This document shows, piece after piece, positions 1 to 9,629 of a stretch of DNA of 35,953 nucleotides; position 1 is the stretch's first letter; the number at the start of each line of letters is the position of its first letter. The DNA is from an uncultured Desulfovibrionaceae bacterium (GTDB lineage Bacteria; Desulfobacterota; Desulfovibrionia; Desulfovibrionales; Desulfovibrionaceae): NCBI GenBank assembly GCA_944325325.1, contig CALUZP010000008.1:1-35953 (forward strand), written 5' to 3'. The notes beneath the pieces are model-generated. The model did not search any database, was not told the DNA's origin, and was given only the letters and a program-made list of their open reading frames with translations. Position numbers and translations under genes: made by a program.

Positions 1-3000
1 TCTTACGGACGCCCACAGTACATCCCAGCTCTTCCGTCTGAATACCGAGCCGTGCGGCCAGAGCGTCTCGCAGGGCGACGGCTATGGGGAAGGCCTGTGA
101 TTCATCGTTGAGCCAGGACTGGTCTTCCTTTCGCAACTGCACTTCAAGAACGTTGGTTCTGCCCTCGCAGGCCAGCCAGAGAGGCGCTTTTATTTTCCAT
201 TCCATACCTTCTCGGCATGCCGGGCAGATATGATTGGCAGGATCGTTTTCGTTTTTTCCACCACGGAGTTTTTGATGTCTCTTTATGGCAGAGGGAATTT
301 CCCCTGTTTCGGAGATGGATTCTACTCTGCCGCAGGCGAGGCATACGGCGTAGCCTCTGCCGTACATGCCGCGGGAACTGTGGAACACTGTGCCCGACGT
401 GGTACAGCGGAAACGGGCTGCTTCGGGAAGTCCCAGGGAAATCCACGGCCCGCAGGCACATACGCTGGCCTCGGCATGGCTCAGACCAGTCATGCCGAGC
501 GTGACGTTGTTGGATGGTTCGCTGAAAAAATCCACGGCAAAGCCCGCAGGTTCAAGATACTCATGCCAGTTTTCTTTGGTCAGAGGAGCGCAGCAGTTGC
601 TGCATGTCGTCTGGGAGCGGCTGGCTGCCGTGCCGAAGCTGCCGCAGTGACGGCATCTCCAGCGACTTCGTATGTTCTGAAGTTCCGCAGCAGCCTCTGC
701 AGAAGCGGGAATATGCCAGTTCAGGGTTATGCCCTTTGATTCATAGACGAGACCGTTGATGGCCACGCTGTTGCCGGGCGCGTATTCAGTAAGAGCCGAA
801 GAGAGGGAACGGCTGGGCAATTCTCTGCGCATGAACAGATTGTCCGGCTCTTCCCTGCTTTCTTTTTGCCGACGCTTTTGTTCCCGAAAAAGGGCATAGT
901 GCATGGTATCGAAGGTGGCCACATGGAGAGGGAAACCGTGGGCAGGCAGGAATTCCTGAGAAATGAGTTCCTTGAGTAAGTATTCCCTTGCCATGCGCTC
1001 CTTGCGGAGGGTAACGGCCTTTTTGGCGGCGGAATCCTTTTCGTCGCCGGTGTTCTGCATGTCTTTTTCCGCCCGGCACAGGGCGTCGTAATCACTTCTC
1101 CATCGTGCGTATGCTCTGTCCATGGCTTCGGCGGCCTTGTCTGCCAGAGCCTCCTGGCGTTCGTTCTGGAAAACACTGTTTCGGCACAGGAGTCTTATAC
1201 CCTCCAGAAGGGGCGAGTCTTTTTCCAGCGTTCTGAACCGCAGGGAGAAGAGACTTGCCGCAGGATTCTTTCCGGTGAAAAAGGCGTCGCATGAGAGCTT
1301 GACCAGATCCTTGTCATCCTTCTGCTGGCGTTCTTTAAGAAACGCCGTGAGCAGAAGGGCGTTGATGTGCCTTTGCATGATGACAGGACTGTTCAGGGAT
1401 ACATGAGGCACGGGAAGGGCAGTATCGAAGGCCCAGCGACTGTTGGCAAAGGCTGCCATTTCGTGAGGATTGTCCTTGCACATGGTGAAGGTGAGCGCCC
1501 TCGTTTCACCGCGGCGGCCGGAGCGACCGGAACGCTGGAGATAGTTGGCCGGATGGGGAGGCACGTTGTTCATGCCCACGACGGAAATGCCGCCTATGTC
1601 TATGCCCATTTCCATGGTGGTGGAGCAGGAGAGCACGTTGATATCACCGTTGCGGAACATGTTCGTGTATTCGTCGAGTTCAGTGGATGAGAGCTGGGCG
1701 GAATGTTCCTGAGCTCTGAAATACGGCATGAGTTCCACCACGCTGTCATGGTCGGCAAACCAGAGTCCGGCCTGCCGGAGAGCCTGAACCTCCTTGTTTT
1801 CTGAAAGCCAGTTGCGGGCTTTTTTTACTCCTTCTTCGGTCGTGGGTTCGAAAGGAGAGGGGTAGCGCGGAATGACGTAATTCTTGCAAGGGGTGTTCTG
1901 CTCCCCTTTGCGGGGAAGATAAGGAGAAATGCCGACAAAGGTGGTGTCAAGAAAACGCTGTGTGAAGGGGCAGAGCCAGGCTTTTTTCAGCGTTGCAAAG
2001 CTCATGGCCGTGTGTTTGAGAAGTATGCCGTCCCCATGTCGTGAACAGAGATTAGGGAGACTTATGAGCTGGTTCCACGCCTGCCGGAGTACACTGTCGA
2101 TGGTGTCGGCATGTTTCCAGTGGCTTGCGTCCAGGTTCAGCGCACGTTCCAGAAGGCGCACAAGACGGTGTTGTCTGTTGCGGCGGCACTGAGGCCAGAT
2201 GAGCTGAATTTTTTTGGACTCTTTTTCATCCGGGGCCAGCATGAAGGTCTGGTTGTAGGTCATGCCCAGCCACTTTCGCCAGTCCTTGGAAAAATCGGTG
2301 GCGCCGTTTCCCCGGAACACGAAGTCAAGGCATATCTTCAGAAAGTCCTTCCAGTCCTGCAGCGTGAGATTGTCAGATTTCAATTCTCTGGGAACGTCGG
2401 TCACCCTTTCCAGTGCCGGATAGCACACCGCCATGAGGCCCAGTGTCTCGAGGTTGACGGCCTTTGCCGGACGTCTTCCGAATTCGCGGAAAATGAGCAT
2501 GTTGGCGAAGTTTGTCGTTGAGTCTGCAGAAAACAGCAACGGCGCCTTTTCACGATAGAGCCGGAACAGTGCGTCAAAGGTGGAGCGCTCGTTTTCAAGC
2601 TGCCGGGCCATGTCGGTAAAGGAAACGGGAACCTCATCCTTGAGTGTGGCAAGCTCTTTTTTCTTGTTATCCAGCAGGCTTTGAATGGTAAGACGCACAC
2701 TTTCAGGCAGGGTTTCCAGAGTGGCTATTTCCTGCTTCAGCGTAGTGCGCTTTTCCTCGTTACCCCCCTGACAATCCCGCAAAGCGATGTGGTAGAGAAG
2801 TCCGCGTACGCGCGTAAGTTCGGAAAACAGCTGCATGCGCATGGCCGAGCGTGCCGTTCCCTGCCGGCTATCGTTGAAGGTGAGCATCTTGCGGCCCCGG
2901 AAAGGATGCTGGACAGGATCCTTTCCGTCGGGAGCGAATTCCAGAAGCACTGGGGCTATGGTGCTCTGCAGATAAGGCGTGCCGATGAAATTGTAGGCAT

Positions 3001-4813
3001 AGAACTCCTGATTTCCCCGGGCTGTTTCCAGACAGAGAGGACAGTCAAGAGCACCTTTGTCGGGGTCCGGCTCTTTCAAAAAGACGCGGATGGCATGGCC
3101 GTTGTCCGTATCCATGAGCCGGAAGGTCTCCTTGTCGAGAAAGAAGGAGGCCGACGAGAATCCGGGTCGCATCAGCAGCACGGCGTAGGAGTCCGAAAGA
3201 CGGCTGACAGGCGTTTCTTCGTCGAGGAGTCCTTCTTCCTCTTCCATCTCCAGACCATGTTGTTTCTGTATAAGAAATTCTGCGGGAGTTCCATCTTCGT
3301 CCGTGCGGTCGCTCTTCTGGGCCAGAAGGAAAGGAGTGTGACAGCCTCTGCAGGTGACGATTTCAAACACCGGGCTTCCGCATGAGCAGCGCTCTCGTGA
3401 TTCCATCCATACTGAGCCGTAGGGCCAGTCGTCCCCGAGTTCCTTCTGTTTGTGCGGGCAGTTCGGATCTGCGCAGGCCCAGAGACCGGAAAGCCCCCGG
3501 CCGAATATGTGCGCACGCAGAGGAAGGAATGGTGTACCTTCCGGGCTTTTTGTCCACGAGAGCACGTCGAGCCAGCGCAGGGAGGCATCCGTGTCGGCGG
3601 GCAGGCCCGATTTTTTGAGAAGAGTCCGTACCTCGGAGAGCCGGGCCACAGTTTTGTCCCGGGTGAAGAGTGACCGCAAAGCCTTTACCTCTTTTGAGCG
3701 GCAGAGCGCTTCATAACGGGCAGAATGCTGAGACTTTTCGGGTTCCATGGCTTCCAGCTCTTCCAGCGTGACGGGCTTCTCTTCCATATCGGGAAGGGAG
3801 GGAATGAATCTTTTGCCCGCAATAAGCGAGACCTGAGAGAGGGGAACACCAGCCACATCCGCAAGGAAGCGCTTGAGATCCTGTCCTGCCGGGCCGTCGG
3901 GATCGCCTATGGTGGCGGAGGTCGCCACGAAACGCACGGTGTCGGGAGTCACGCCGAAGGCCATCTGCACGCGGCGCAAGAGAAGCGAGAGTTCCGCAGC
4001 CTGGGAACCTATGTAACAGTGGGCCTCGTCGAGCACTATCCATTCCAGCTTGCCCTGTGACTTCTGCAGAATGGGCGCGTCTTCCGTGCGCACCAGCATG
4101 TATTCCAGCATGCTCGCGTTGGTGAAGAGAATGGGGGGCGGGCTTGCGCGCAGATCGTCGCGCGAGATGACTTCGTTGGGATATTTTTTCTCATGGGCGG
4201 GAACACTCTGGGGTGTCTTGCCGTTGTAGAGGCAGAAGCGTATGTCGCCGTTGAATCCCCGCGTCCAGGCGTCGAGCCGGTCACGCTGGCTGCTGATGAG
4301 CGCGTTGAGCGGATAGAGAAAAAGCGCTCTCACGCCTTCGAGCGGTACGCCTTCTTCCGCGCTCTCTTTTGCCAGCCTGTCGAGGATGGGAATCATGAAG
4401 CATTCCGTCTTGCCCGAGCCTGTGCCGCTGCTGATGACGGCGGAAGCGGATTCTTCACGGCAGAGCGTCTCCCAGGCCGCAAGCTGATGAGTGTAGGGCC
4501 TGCGGGGGAGCGGAAACTCGTAGTCCTGCCGCCGCTCTTCGGGCGGATTGCTCAGGCAGCGGACGAGCCGCTCGTCCAGAAGTTTTCCTTTGAGCTCGTC
4601 CAGCCGGACGTCCGACTGCTGCCAGCCGAAAGTGGCTTCAAAGGCGGGGTCACCCGTGAGGCTTCCTTTATCACCCGGCGCACAGGTAAGCATGGCATCC
4701 AGGCAACGGCGCAGAGAATCGTTGTTCAGGGGCAAAGCGGAGGGCACATCCTGCCGTATGCGATCCTGAAGGCGGGGAAAGAGTCGGGAAAAGTACGACA
4801 GAGGCATGCTCAT
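1..4813 (-). CDS. druE: DruE-like DEAH-box helicase with DUF1998, partial (left edge)
   Basis: Superfamily 2 helicase, the large subunit expected in Druantia anti-phage systems. Reading the minus strand from ATG at 4813, the frame is open for 1604 codons and leaves the window without a stop. Seen directly: a PYTHQ Q-motif near residue 106, Walker A GTGSGKTE at about 130-137, Walker B/DEAH as VLDEAH at about 260-265, SAT motif (VATSATIGDP), and helicase motifs V/VI (MGIDIGG ... QRSGRSGRRGE) at about 1065-1100. Cysteine pairs (CRHCG ... CSNC) follow in the C-terminal part. The last visible part (ACEGRTNVLEVQL ... ALRDALAARLGI) resembles the beginning of DUF1998, so perhaps 150-300 residues are missing. 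The ATG overlaps the TGA of the druH-like gene (ATGA, 4810-4813), implying translational coupling. How Druantia acts is not known in detail. Helicase assignment is near certain; the Druantia label rests on the partner gene. Confidence 0.85.
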   Translation of the reverse strand, partial: MSMPLSYFSRLFPRLQDRIRQDVPSALPLNNDSLRRCLDAMLTCAPGDKGSLTGDPAFEATFGWQQSDVRLDELKGKLLDERLVRCLSNPPEERRQDYEFPLPRRPYTHQLAAWETLCREESASAVISSGTGSGKTECFMIPILDRLAKESAEEGVPLEGVRALFLYPLNALISSQRDRLDAWTRGFNGDIRFCLYNGKTPQSVPAHEKKYPNEVISRDDLRASPPPILFTNASMLEYMLVRTEDAPILQKSQGKLEWIVLDEAHCYIGSQAAELSLLLRRVQMAFGVTPDTVRFVATSATIGDPDGPAGQDLKRFLADVAGVPLSQVSLIAGKRFIPSLPDMEEKPVTLEELEAMEPEKSQHSARYEALCRSKEVKALRSLFTRDKTVARLSEVRTLLKKSGLPADTDASLRWLDVLSWTKSPEGTPFLPLRAHIFGRGLSGLWACADPNCPHKQKELGDDWPYGSVWMESRERCSCGSPVFEIVTCRGCHTPFLLAQKSDRTDEDGTPAEFLIQKQHGLEMEEEEGLLDEETPVSRLSDSYAVLLMRPGFSSASFFLDKETFRLMDTDNGHAIRVFLKEPDPDKGALDCPLCLETARGNQEFYAYNFIGTPYLQSTIAPVLLEFAPDGKDPVQHPFRGRKMLTFNDSRQGTARSAMRMQLFSELTRVRGLLYHIALRDCQGGNEEKRTTLKQEIATLETLPESVRLTIQSLLDNKKKELATLKDEVPVSFTDMARQLENERSTFDALFRLYREKAPLLFSADSTTNFANMLIFREFGRRPAKAVNLETLGLMAVCYPALERVTDVPRELKSDNLTLQDWKDFLKICLDFVFRGNGATDFSKDWRKWLGMTYNQTFMLAPDEKESKKIQLIWPQCRRNRQHRLVRLLERALNLDASHWKHADTIDSVLRQAWNQLISLPNLCSRHGDGILLKHTAMSFATLKKAWLCPFTQRFLDTTFVGISPYLPRKGEQNTPCKNYVIPRYPSPFEPTTEEGVKKARNWLSENKEVQALRQAGLWFADHDSVVELMPYFRAQEHSAQLSSTELDEYTNMFRNGDINVLSCSTTMEMGIDIGGISVVGMNNVPPHPANYLQRSGRSGRRGETRALTFTMCKDNPHEMAAFANSRWAFDTALPVPHVSLNSPVIMQRHINALLLTAFLKERQQKDDKDLVKLSCDAFFTGKNPAASLFSLRFRTLEKDSPLLEGIRLLCRNSVFQNERQEALADKAAEAMDRAYARWRSDYDALCRAEKDMQNTGDEKDSAAKKAVTLRKERMAREYLLKELISQEFLPAHGFPLHVATFDTMHYALFREQKRRQKESREEPDNLFMRRELPSRSLSSALTEYAPGNSVAINGLVYESKGITLNWHIPASAEAAAELQNIRSRWRCRHCGSFGTAASRSQTTCSNCCAPLTKENWHEYLEPAGFAVDFFSEPSNNVTLGMTGLSHAEASVCACGPWISLGLPEAARFRCTTSGTVFHSSRGMYGRGYAVCLACGRVESISETGEIPSAIKRHQKLRGGKNENDPANHICPACREGMEWKIKAPLWLACEGRTNVLEVQLRKEDQSWLNDESQAFPIAVALRDALAARLGIQTEELGCTVGVRK

Positions 4814-7800
4814 AACTCCTTGATGCTGAAGCGTTCTGACATGCAGCAGTAGGCGGTGAGCGTGGACGCCCGCTCGAACCATGCAGCGTCGAAATGGTGG
4901 TGTTCGCGGATGTGGAATATCGTGTCCTGATCCGGCGGAACGGAGAAAAAGCCCGTCCGCGGTTCAAAGGCTTGGAGCGTGAGCAGAACGGGCAGGCCGA
5001 GCACGCTATTTCGATGAGCCTGAGAAAACGGCAGAAAGCGCTTGATGCTGTCATCGTGCCGTTCCCTGTTGACGAGCGGAGCAAACGCTTCGGGCCATTC
5101 GTCGTTGGCGTGGGCGCGCAGCAGCGTCTGCATTTCGGAGCTGTCTTCTTTGAACAGCAGACTGACAACTTTTTCCCTGCAGTAATAGTTACGCACGATT
5201 GTCAGCATATTTGCTTCACATGGCAGCGCGACGGCGATGTGCACGAGCGCGTTGACGGAAGGACAGCATGAGCCGAGCGCTTCCAGAATCTCCTGTACAT
5301 GGCTCTGCCAGAAGGTGACGGCCATGTCTTCGGAAATGATCTTGCCGAGGTAGTCCTTGACGGTCTGAGCCGCCTTTTTCCAGTCCTTCCTGGACACGAA
5401 GTTCCACAGAAAGGGAAGTTCCGTGTCGACTCTTGAGGTAATGTCCTGAAACGAAACGCCTGGATGCAGCGCCAGCAGAGCCATGATGCGCGGAGAGCGG
5501 ATAAGCGCATGCCATATTTCCAGCGTGGAGAGCGGCAGATGCTTCACATAACTGAGAAGCGCAAGAAGCGTCGACCATTCCGGAGCGTCGAGACTTTGCT
5601 CCATGACGGCCACGCAGGAGGCAAACGCCTGTTGACGGGATTCACTGTCCGTTTCGGCAATGGCGGCCTGAAGAGCGTTGATGGGCGTCTTATCTTCGCC
5701 GTCCACGGTCCAGAGCAGCGGCCGCAGGGACGTGCCTTCCGTGTCGTCGAAGATGAGCCAGGGTCCGGTCCAAGGCTTCGGAAGTATCCCAGACGCCCGA
5801 TGGCGTACCGTCTTCGCGCAGCTCTTCCGCAAGATTTTTCAGGCCGAGTTCCGGGAGGTTGAGCAGCAGCGCCTTCATGGCGTAGCCCCGCGATGGGCGT
5901 TCTCCGTGTTCAGGAAGGGCGAGCACGGCTCTTGTTTCCTCTGGTATGAGACAGGATTCGTATCGGGCCACGCTCCAGCCCGCTACCTTTCGACCGTCGA
6001 AAAGAATATCGAGCGATACGCGGGCATCCAGGCCGCTGGTCATGGCGAGCATTTCCAGAAGCGCGTTCTGACAGTCCATAAGGTGGAGGATGATGGTGCC
6101 GTTGTCGCTGGTCTTCAGAGGATAAAGCAGACTCTTGCCCTGAAGCGAAAACCGAAGTGCGGCATGACGTACGCCCGTGCTGAAGCAGTACAGGCGCAGG
6201 CCGTGAAGATGTAGCGCGCATATCTGTCTTTCTGGAAGGATCTCCTGCTCCTCGGCATTGAAGAGTCTCGCGCCCTTTTGGGGAAAGGGTACGCGGATAT
6301 GCGCGTGCTGTGGACCGTCCTTCCAGATCACCAGAAGTTCCACCGTGGCCGGAGGCACATGATCCGGCAGAGCCCTGAACTCGATTTCCAGATTCTCTCC
6401 CGAGGGACGGCAGACAAGTTCCAGTCCTTCCTGCGGGCTGGCGAAGATAGCCTTTTCGGCACGCCAGCCCATAAGGCGCAGAATACTATTTCCCTCCTCG
6501 TCTGCAGACATCTCGACTGAAGCTTTTGGAGGCAGAATAAGCATGCGACTGCGCAGACTGGCGCCTCCCGCCGTCTGGAACCAGACCTGCGCAATCCCCG
6601 CAGGCGTGCCCGATTCTGTAAGCGGCTCAAACGTCGTCATGGCCGAGTTCTTCACCATCATCTTGTCGCGCGGAGATTTTCTCGCTCCGCCCAGAGAGGC
6701 CACGACACGCGGAAGGCCGCGGAAGGCCAGAGCCGGGCAAATCATCTCCACGTCCCAGAAACGGTTGTCCCAGCTCCAGTTGAATTCTTCTTCGCTTAAT
6801 GAGGAGGTGTGCACAGGGAAGGCAAAGTTGTCCTTCGTTAGACGGCCGGACTTTACCATGCGCCACACATGCCTGTCCGTGCCCGGCAGAGGGCCTGTGT
6901 CCTCCGCGCCATCGGCTTCCCATCCGGGAGAGAGCGCCACATAGCAGACCTCTCCCCGCACGCTGCCTCCGCCCTGCTGCCGGAAGCGGTACTCGTACTG
7001 TTCGCCTTCGAAAATCCAGGGAAGTTCTTGGTCGAGTTCCATACCACCGGGACAGGCGCGTGTGTAGATGAATCCCGAGGGAGCCGTATAGTGGATGAGT
7101 ATCTCCCGCGTGGCTTCGAGACCGGAAAACACGACGTTCTGCTTTTGCTGGAAAAAATAAAAGTCGCCGTTCGCATGCTTTTTCAGCACGGCTTCAAATG
7201 CGTTTTTACTGGAGCTGACGCGCATGGAAAGAACGCGTGGCTTCTCCTCGCTGAGTCCCGTGTCTATGCGGGAAGGTAGCTCAAGCTCGGCCAGAAGTTC
7301 CCATCTCCCTTCCGTGTTTCTGACAAGACGGCGTCTTACGGAAACGGGACTGCCCGTTTTCTTCGTCTGGGTCGATGACGCGGTTTCTTCCAGCAGACTG
7401 CTTAAAAGAGCCCTGGCCGCGGCATCGTACAAAGGCAGAGGAAAGCGGGAACGCCAGTCTGGCGTGTTTTCATCAAGTTCGGCCATGGCCTCTTCGAGAG
7501 TGCCTGCACGGAGATGTTGCTTGATGTCGAGAATGGCGTTGATGGAGTCAGCGAGAATTTCGATGAGTTCTTTATTGTTCCGGTAGGATTGCGGCAGGAG
7601 GTTTTTACAGCTTTCAACCCAGGTTGTGATAATGCTGCCGGACTGGCCTGAGTGCAGCGCTTCTTTGAGAACGGAATGAAGAATGTGCCCGACAGGTCCT
7701 CTGTTTTCAGCAAGCAGCTTCTGCGGCAAGCCTGCCTCGCGTGCGATGGCTCCGAGATACGCATGGCCATTGTCGTTTTTGGTAAGTCCCCAGAACCTTA

Positions 7801-8155
7801 GGCCGTTGGCAATGATATTTTCTATTTTGAGACGGGGATTGTTCAGAGGAATGTTTAACCTGGACAGGATGACGTTATATGTCCATCTTCCTCCCGCGTA
7901 TTGCTGTTGCCAGCAGAGCGCGGCATAAAGCACGAAAATTGCACTGAATTTAGATGCGTTTTCCCATAAGTCAAATGGATTTTGATATCCTAAGTTAGAA
8001 GCTAGCACTGCATGTTGCTGCAATCCTTTTTCCAGTGATAAAAATTCGTCCGGCGTGGCATGATATGAAAACAGATGACGGCCGTCCGGTCTGTTGAGCC
8101 CTCGTTGCGCTAGAAAATCATTTAGCCATTCTTTGAGAACGAACTGATTAGACAT
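4810..8155 (-). pseudogene. druH: DruH-like / YjiT (STY4851-ECs_5259) family protein, frameshifted
   Basis: Partner of the downstream DruE-like helicase; the pair DruH + DruE defines Druantia type III. The ATG at 8155 has a GGGG ribosome-binding site six bases upstream and begins MSNQFVLKEWLNDFLAQRGL, a start I recognise from the YjiT family, which sits in defence hot spots of enterobacteria. The first frame runs 821 codons to 5690. A second frame from about 5832 to 4810 carries the natural C-terminus (340 codons). They overlap, and the protein logic changes frame near 5762-5772, after EALDR and before GPWLIFDD. The site is a tandem GGTCC GGTCC; adding one more copy restores a continuous reading (ALDRTGPWLIFDD), so a loss of five bases is the simplest cause. 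The repaired product would be about 1115 residues. No catalytic motif is visible. As written, a truncated protein is made; an assembly or read error cannot be excluded. Confidence 0.7.
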
Positions 8156-8475
8156 ATTTTGCCCCGTCTTAAACTAAATATGGTTTCATTGTTGACAGTA
8201 TATTTGTCTAATATCCACATCGTTAACATACTGTTAACTTTTTAATAGATAAAGAATATATTGGTAATAATATAATTTTTTGTATTATAATATATAGATA
8301 TAATGTGGTCAATGAACAAATGACGATATTTTTATTTAATTTTTCCCGTAACGTGTTGGATAGCAATCATCGTGCCAGGTCAGTCTGTACTACTATATAT
8401 TTTATAGTGCCTTTGAGTTACTTGTTCCCGTATGTCCACATACCATATACGGCCTGCCCGGGGCCATTTTTTGCG
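8156..8475. other. AT-rich intergenic region between divergent druH and pstS
   Basis: No credible gene. The part from about 8160 to 8320 is much more AT-rich than its surroundings and must hold the promoter of the minus-strand Druantia genes. It contains two GTTAAC hexamers 11 bases apart (8222-8227 and 8233-8238) and a small palindrome GACA-N7-TGTC around 8196-8210, which could be operator sites. An 85-codon frame at 8305-8562 runs through the Pho box and has no ribosome-binding site. Confidence 0.5.
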
Positions 8476-8516
8476 ATTTTACCCAGATTTTACATAGCGC
8501 TGAAAACGCATTTTAC
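8476..8516 (+). promoter_or_regulatory. Candidate Pho box (PhoB binding repeats) upstream of pstS
   Basis: ATTTTAC occurs at 8476-8482 and again at 8487-8493, an exact 7-base repeat with a 4-base spacer, the geometry of PhoB boxes. A third ATTTTAC lies at 8510-8516, 23 bases further (about two repeat units). The sequence differs from the enterobacterial CTGTCAT repeat, so the call rests on period, position 100 bases before pstS, and the phoB gene in the same operon. Confidence 0.6.
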
Positions 8517-8614
8517 ACAGCCACCCTACAACGTCTCCATCCGCCAGACGGGCGGTGTTTGAACAAGACCTCAAACCTCACTCAACATACTTTTGTGCAA
8601 GGAGTCGTTGTATC

Positions 8615-9484
8615 ATGAACAAGATCTGGATGAGCATGCTGGCCGCGGGTGTGATTGCGGCAGGTTCGCTTCTGGCTGTGTCCCCGGCTCTGGCCGCTGA
8701 TGATGAAATTACGGTCATTTCCCGCGAAGACGGTTCCGGAACCCGGGGAGCGTTTATTGAACTGTTCAAGATTGAAGAAAAGAACGCTGCCGGCAAGAAA
8801 GTCGACAACACCGTCGACACTGCCGACATCACCAACAGCACGTCGGTGATGATGACCAGCGTGGCCGGCAATCCGCAGGCCATCGGTTACATTTCGCTCG
8901 GTTCGCTCAACAAGTCCGTCAAGGCGCTGAATATCGACGGCGCTGAAGCGTCTGTCGCCGCCATCAAGGGTGGAAGCTACAAGATCGCCCGTCCGTTCAA
9001 TATTGCGACCAAGGCCGAGATGTCCCCGGTTGCCAAGGACTTCATTGCCTTCCTTCTGTCGAAGGAAGGGCAGGATGTGGTGGCCTCGCACGGGTACATC
9101 AGCGTGGATGACAAGGCCCCGGCCTATGCGGGCAGTCAGGTGGCCGGCCGCGTCGTGGTGGGCGGCTCCTCTTCAGTCACCCCGATCATGGAAAAACTGA
9201 AGGAAGCCTATGCCAGGAAGAATCCCAACGCCACGGTGGAAATCCAGCAGTCCGACTCGACGACCGGCATGACCAGCACGCTGTCCGGTGTGCTTGACAT
9301 CGGCATGGCTTCCCGCGCCCTGAAGGACAGCGAAGTCAAGAAGGGACTCAAGCCGGTTGTGATTGCCATGGACGGGATTGCGGTCATCGTCAACACCAAG
9401 AACCCCGTGAACAACCTGACCTCCGCCCAGGTCAAGGACATCTACACTGGCAAGACCACCAGCTGGGGCGCTCTGAACAAGTAG
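8615..9484 (+). CDS. pstS: Phosphate-binding protein PstS, circularly permuted
   Basis: Periplasmic phosphate receptor of the PstSCAB importer. The ATG at 8615 follows AAGGAG at 8599-8604 and gives a 289-residue precursor with a clear signal peptide (residues 1-27, ending ALA). The mature part starts with ITVISREDGSGTRGAF (residues 32-47) and continues through AIGYISLGSL and the FLLSKEGQ..VVASHGYISV segment. In ordinary PstS all of this lies in the second half. Only after a linker near 170-180 comes VVVGGSSSVTP (180-190), GMASRALKDSE, IAMDGIAVIV and the terminal IYTGKTTSWGALNK, which is normally the first half and leads straight into the SREDGSGTR part. The order is thus swapped, with both phosphate-binding loops (GSSSV and DGSGTR) present. 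It heads the pst operon and is followed by an attenuator-like hairpin. Function is near certain from context; I vaguely recall similarly ordered proteins in gut clostridia but cannot verify this. Confidence 0.9.
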   Translation: MNKIWMSMLAAGVIAAGSLLAVSPALAADDEITVISREDGSGTRGAFIELFKIEEKNAAGKKVDNTVDTADITNSTSVMMTSVAGNPQAIGYISLGSLNKSVKALNIDGAEASVAAIKGGSYKIARPFNIATKAEMSPVAKDFIAFLLSKEGQDVVASHGYISVDDKAPAYAGSQVAGRVVVGGSSSVTPIMEKLKEAYARKNPNATVEIQQSDSTTGMTSTLSGVLDIGMASRALKDSEVKKGLKPVVIAMDGIAVIVNTKNPVNNLTSAQVKDIYTGKTTSWGALNK

Positions 9485-9567
9485 CGTACGGTAACAGGCA
9501 CACAAGTACACGGGGCGTCGGATCGGCCCGCTCGCGCGGCGCAGGGCACAGGCTCTGCCGCGGGGCC

Positions 9568-9589
9568 GGGGCGGAACGCGCCCCCTTTT
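9568..9589 (+). terminator. Attenuator-like hairpin between pstS and pstC
   Basis: GGGGCG (9568-9573), loop GAACG, CGCCCC (9579-9584), then CTTTT. A short GC stem followed by a T run between pstS and pstC would let the receptor be made in excess over the membrane parts, as is common in binding-protein transporter operons. Confidence 0.6.
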
Positions 9590-9629
9590 GTACAAATCCG
9601 CAATAACGCTGACCCAACAAGGTTATGCT

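Noticed and set aside
8305..8562. 85-codon plus-strand frame before pstS
   Set aside because: It runs through the Pho box, has no ribosome-binding site and no recognisable product.
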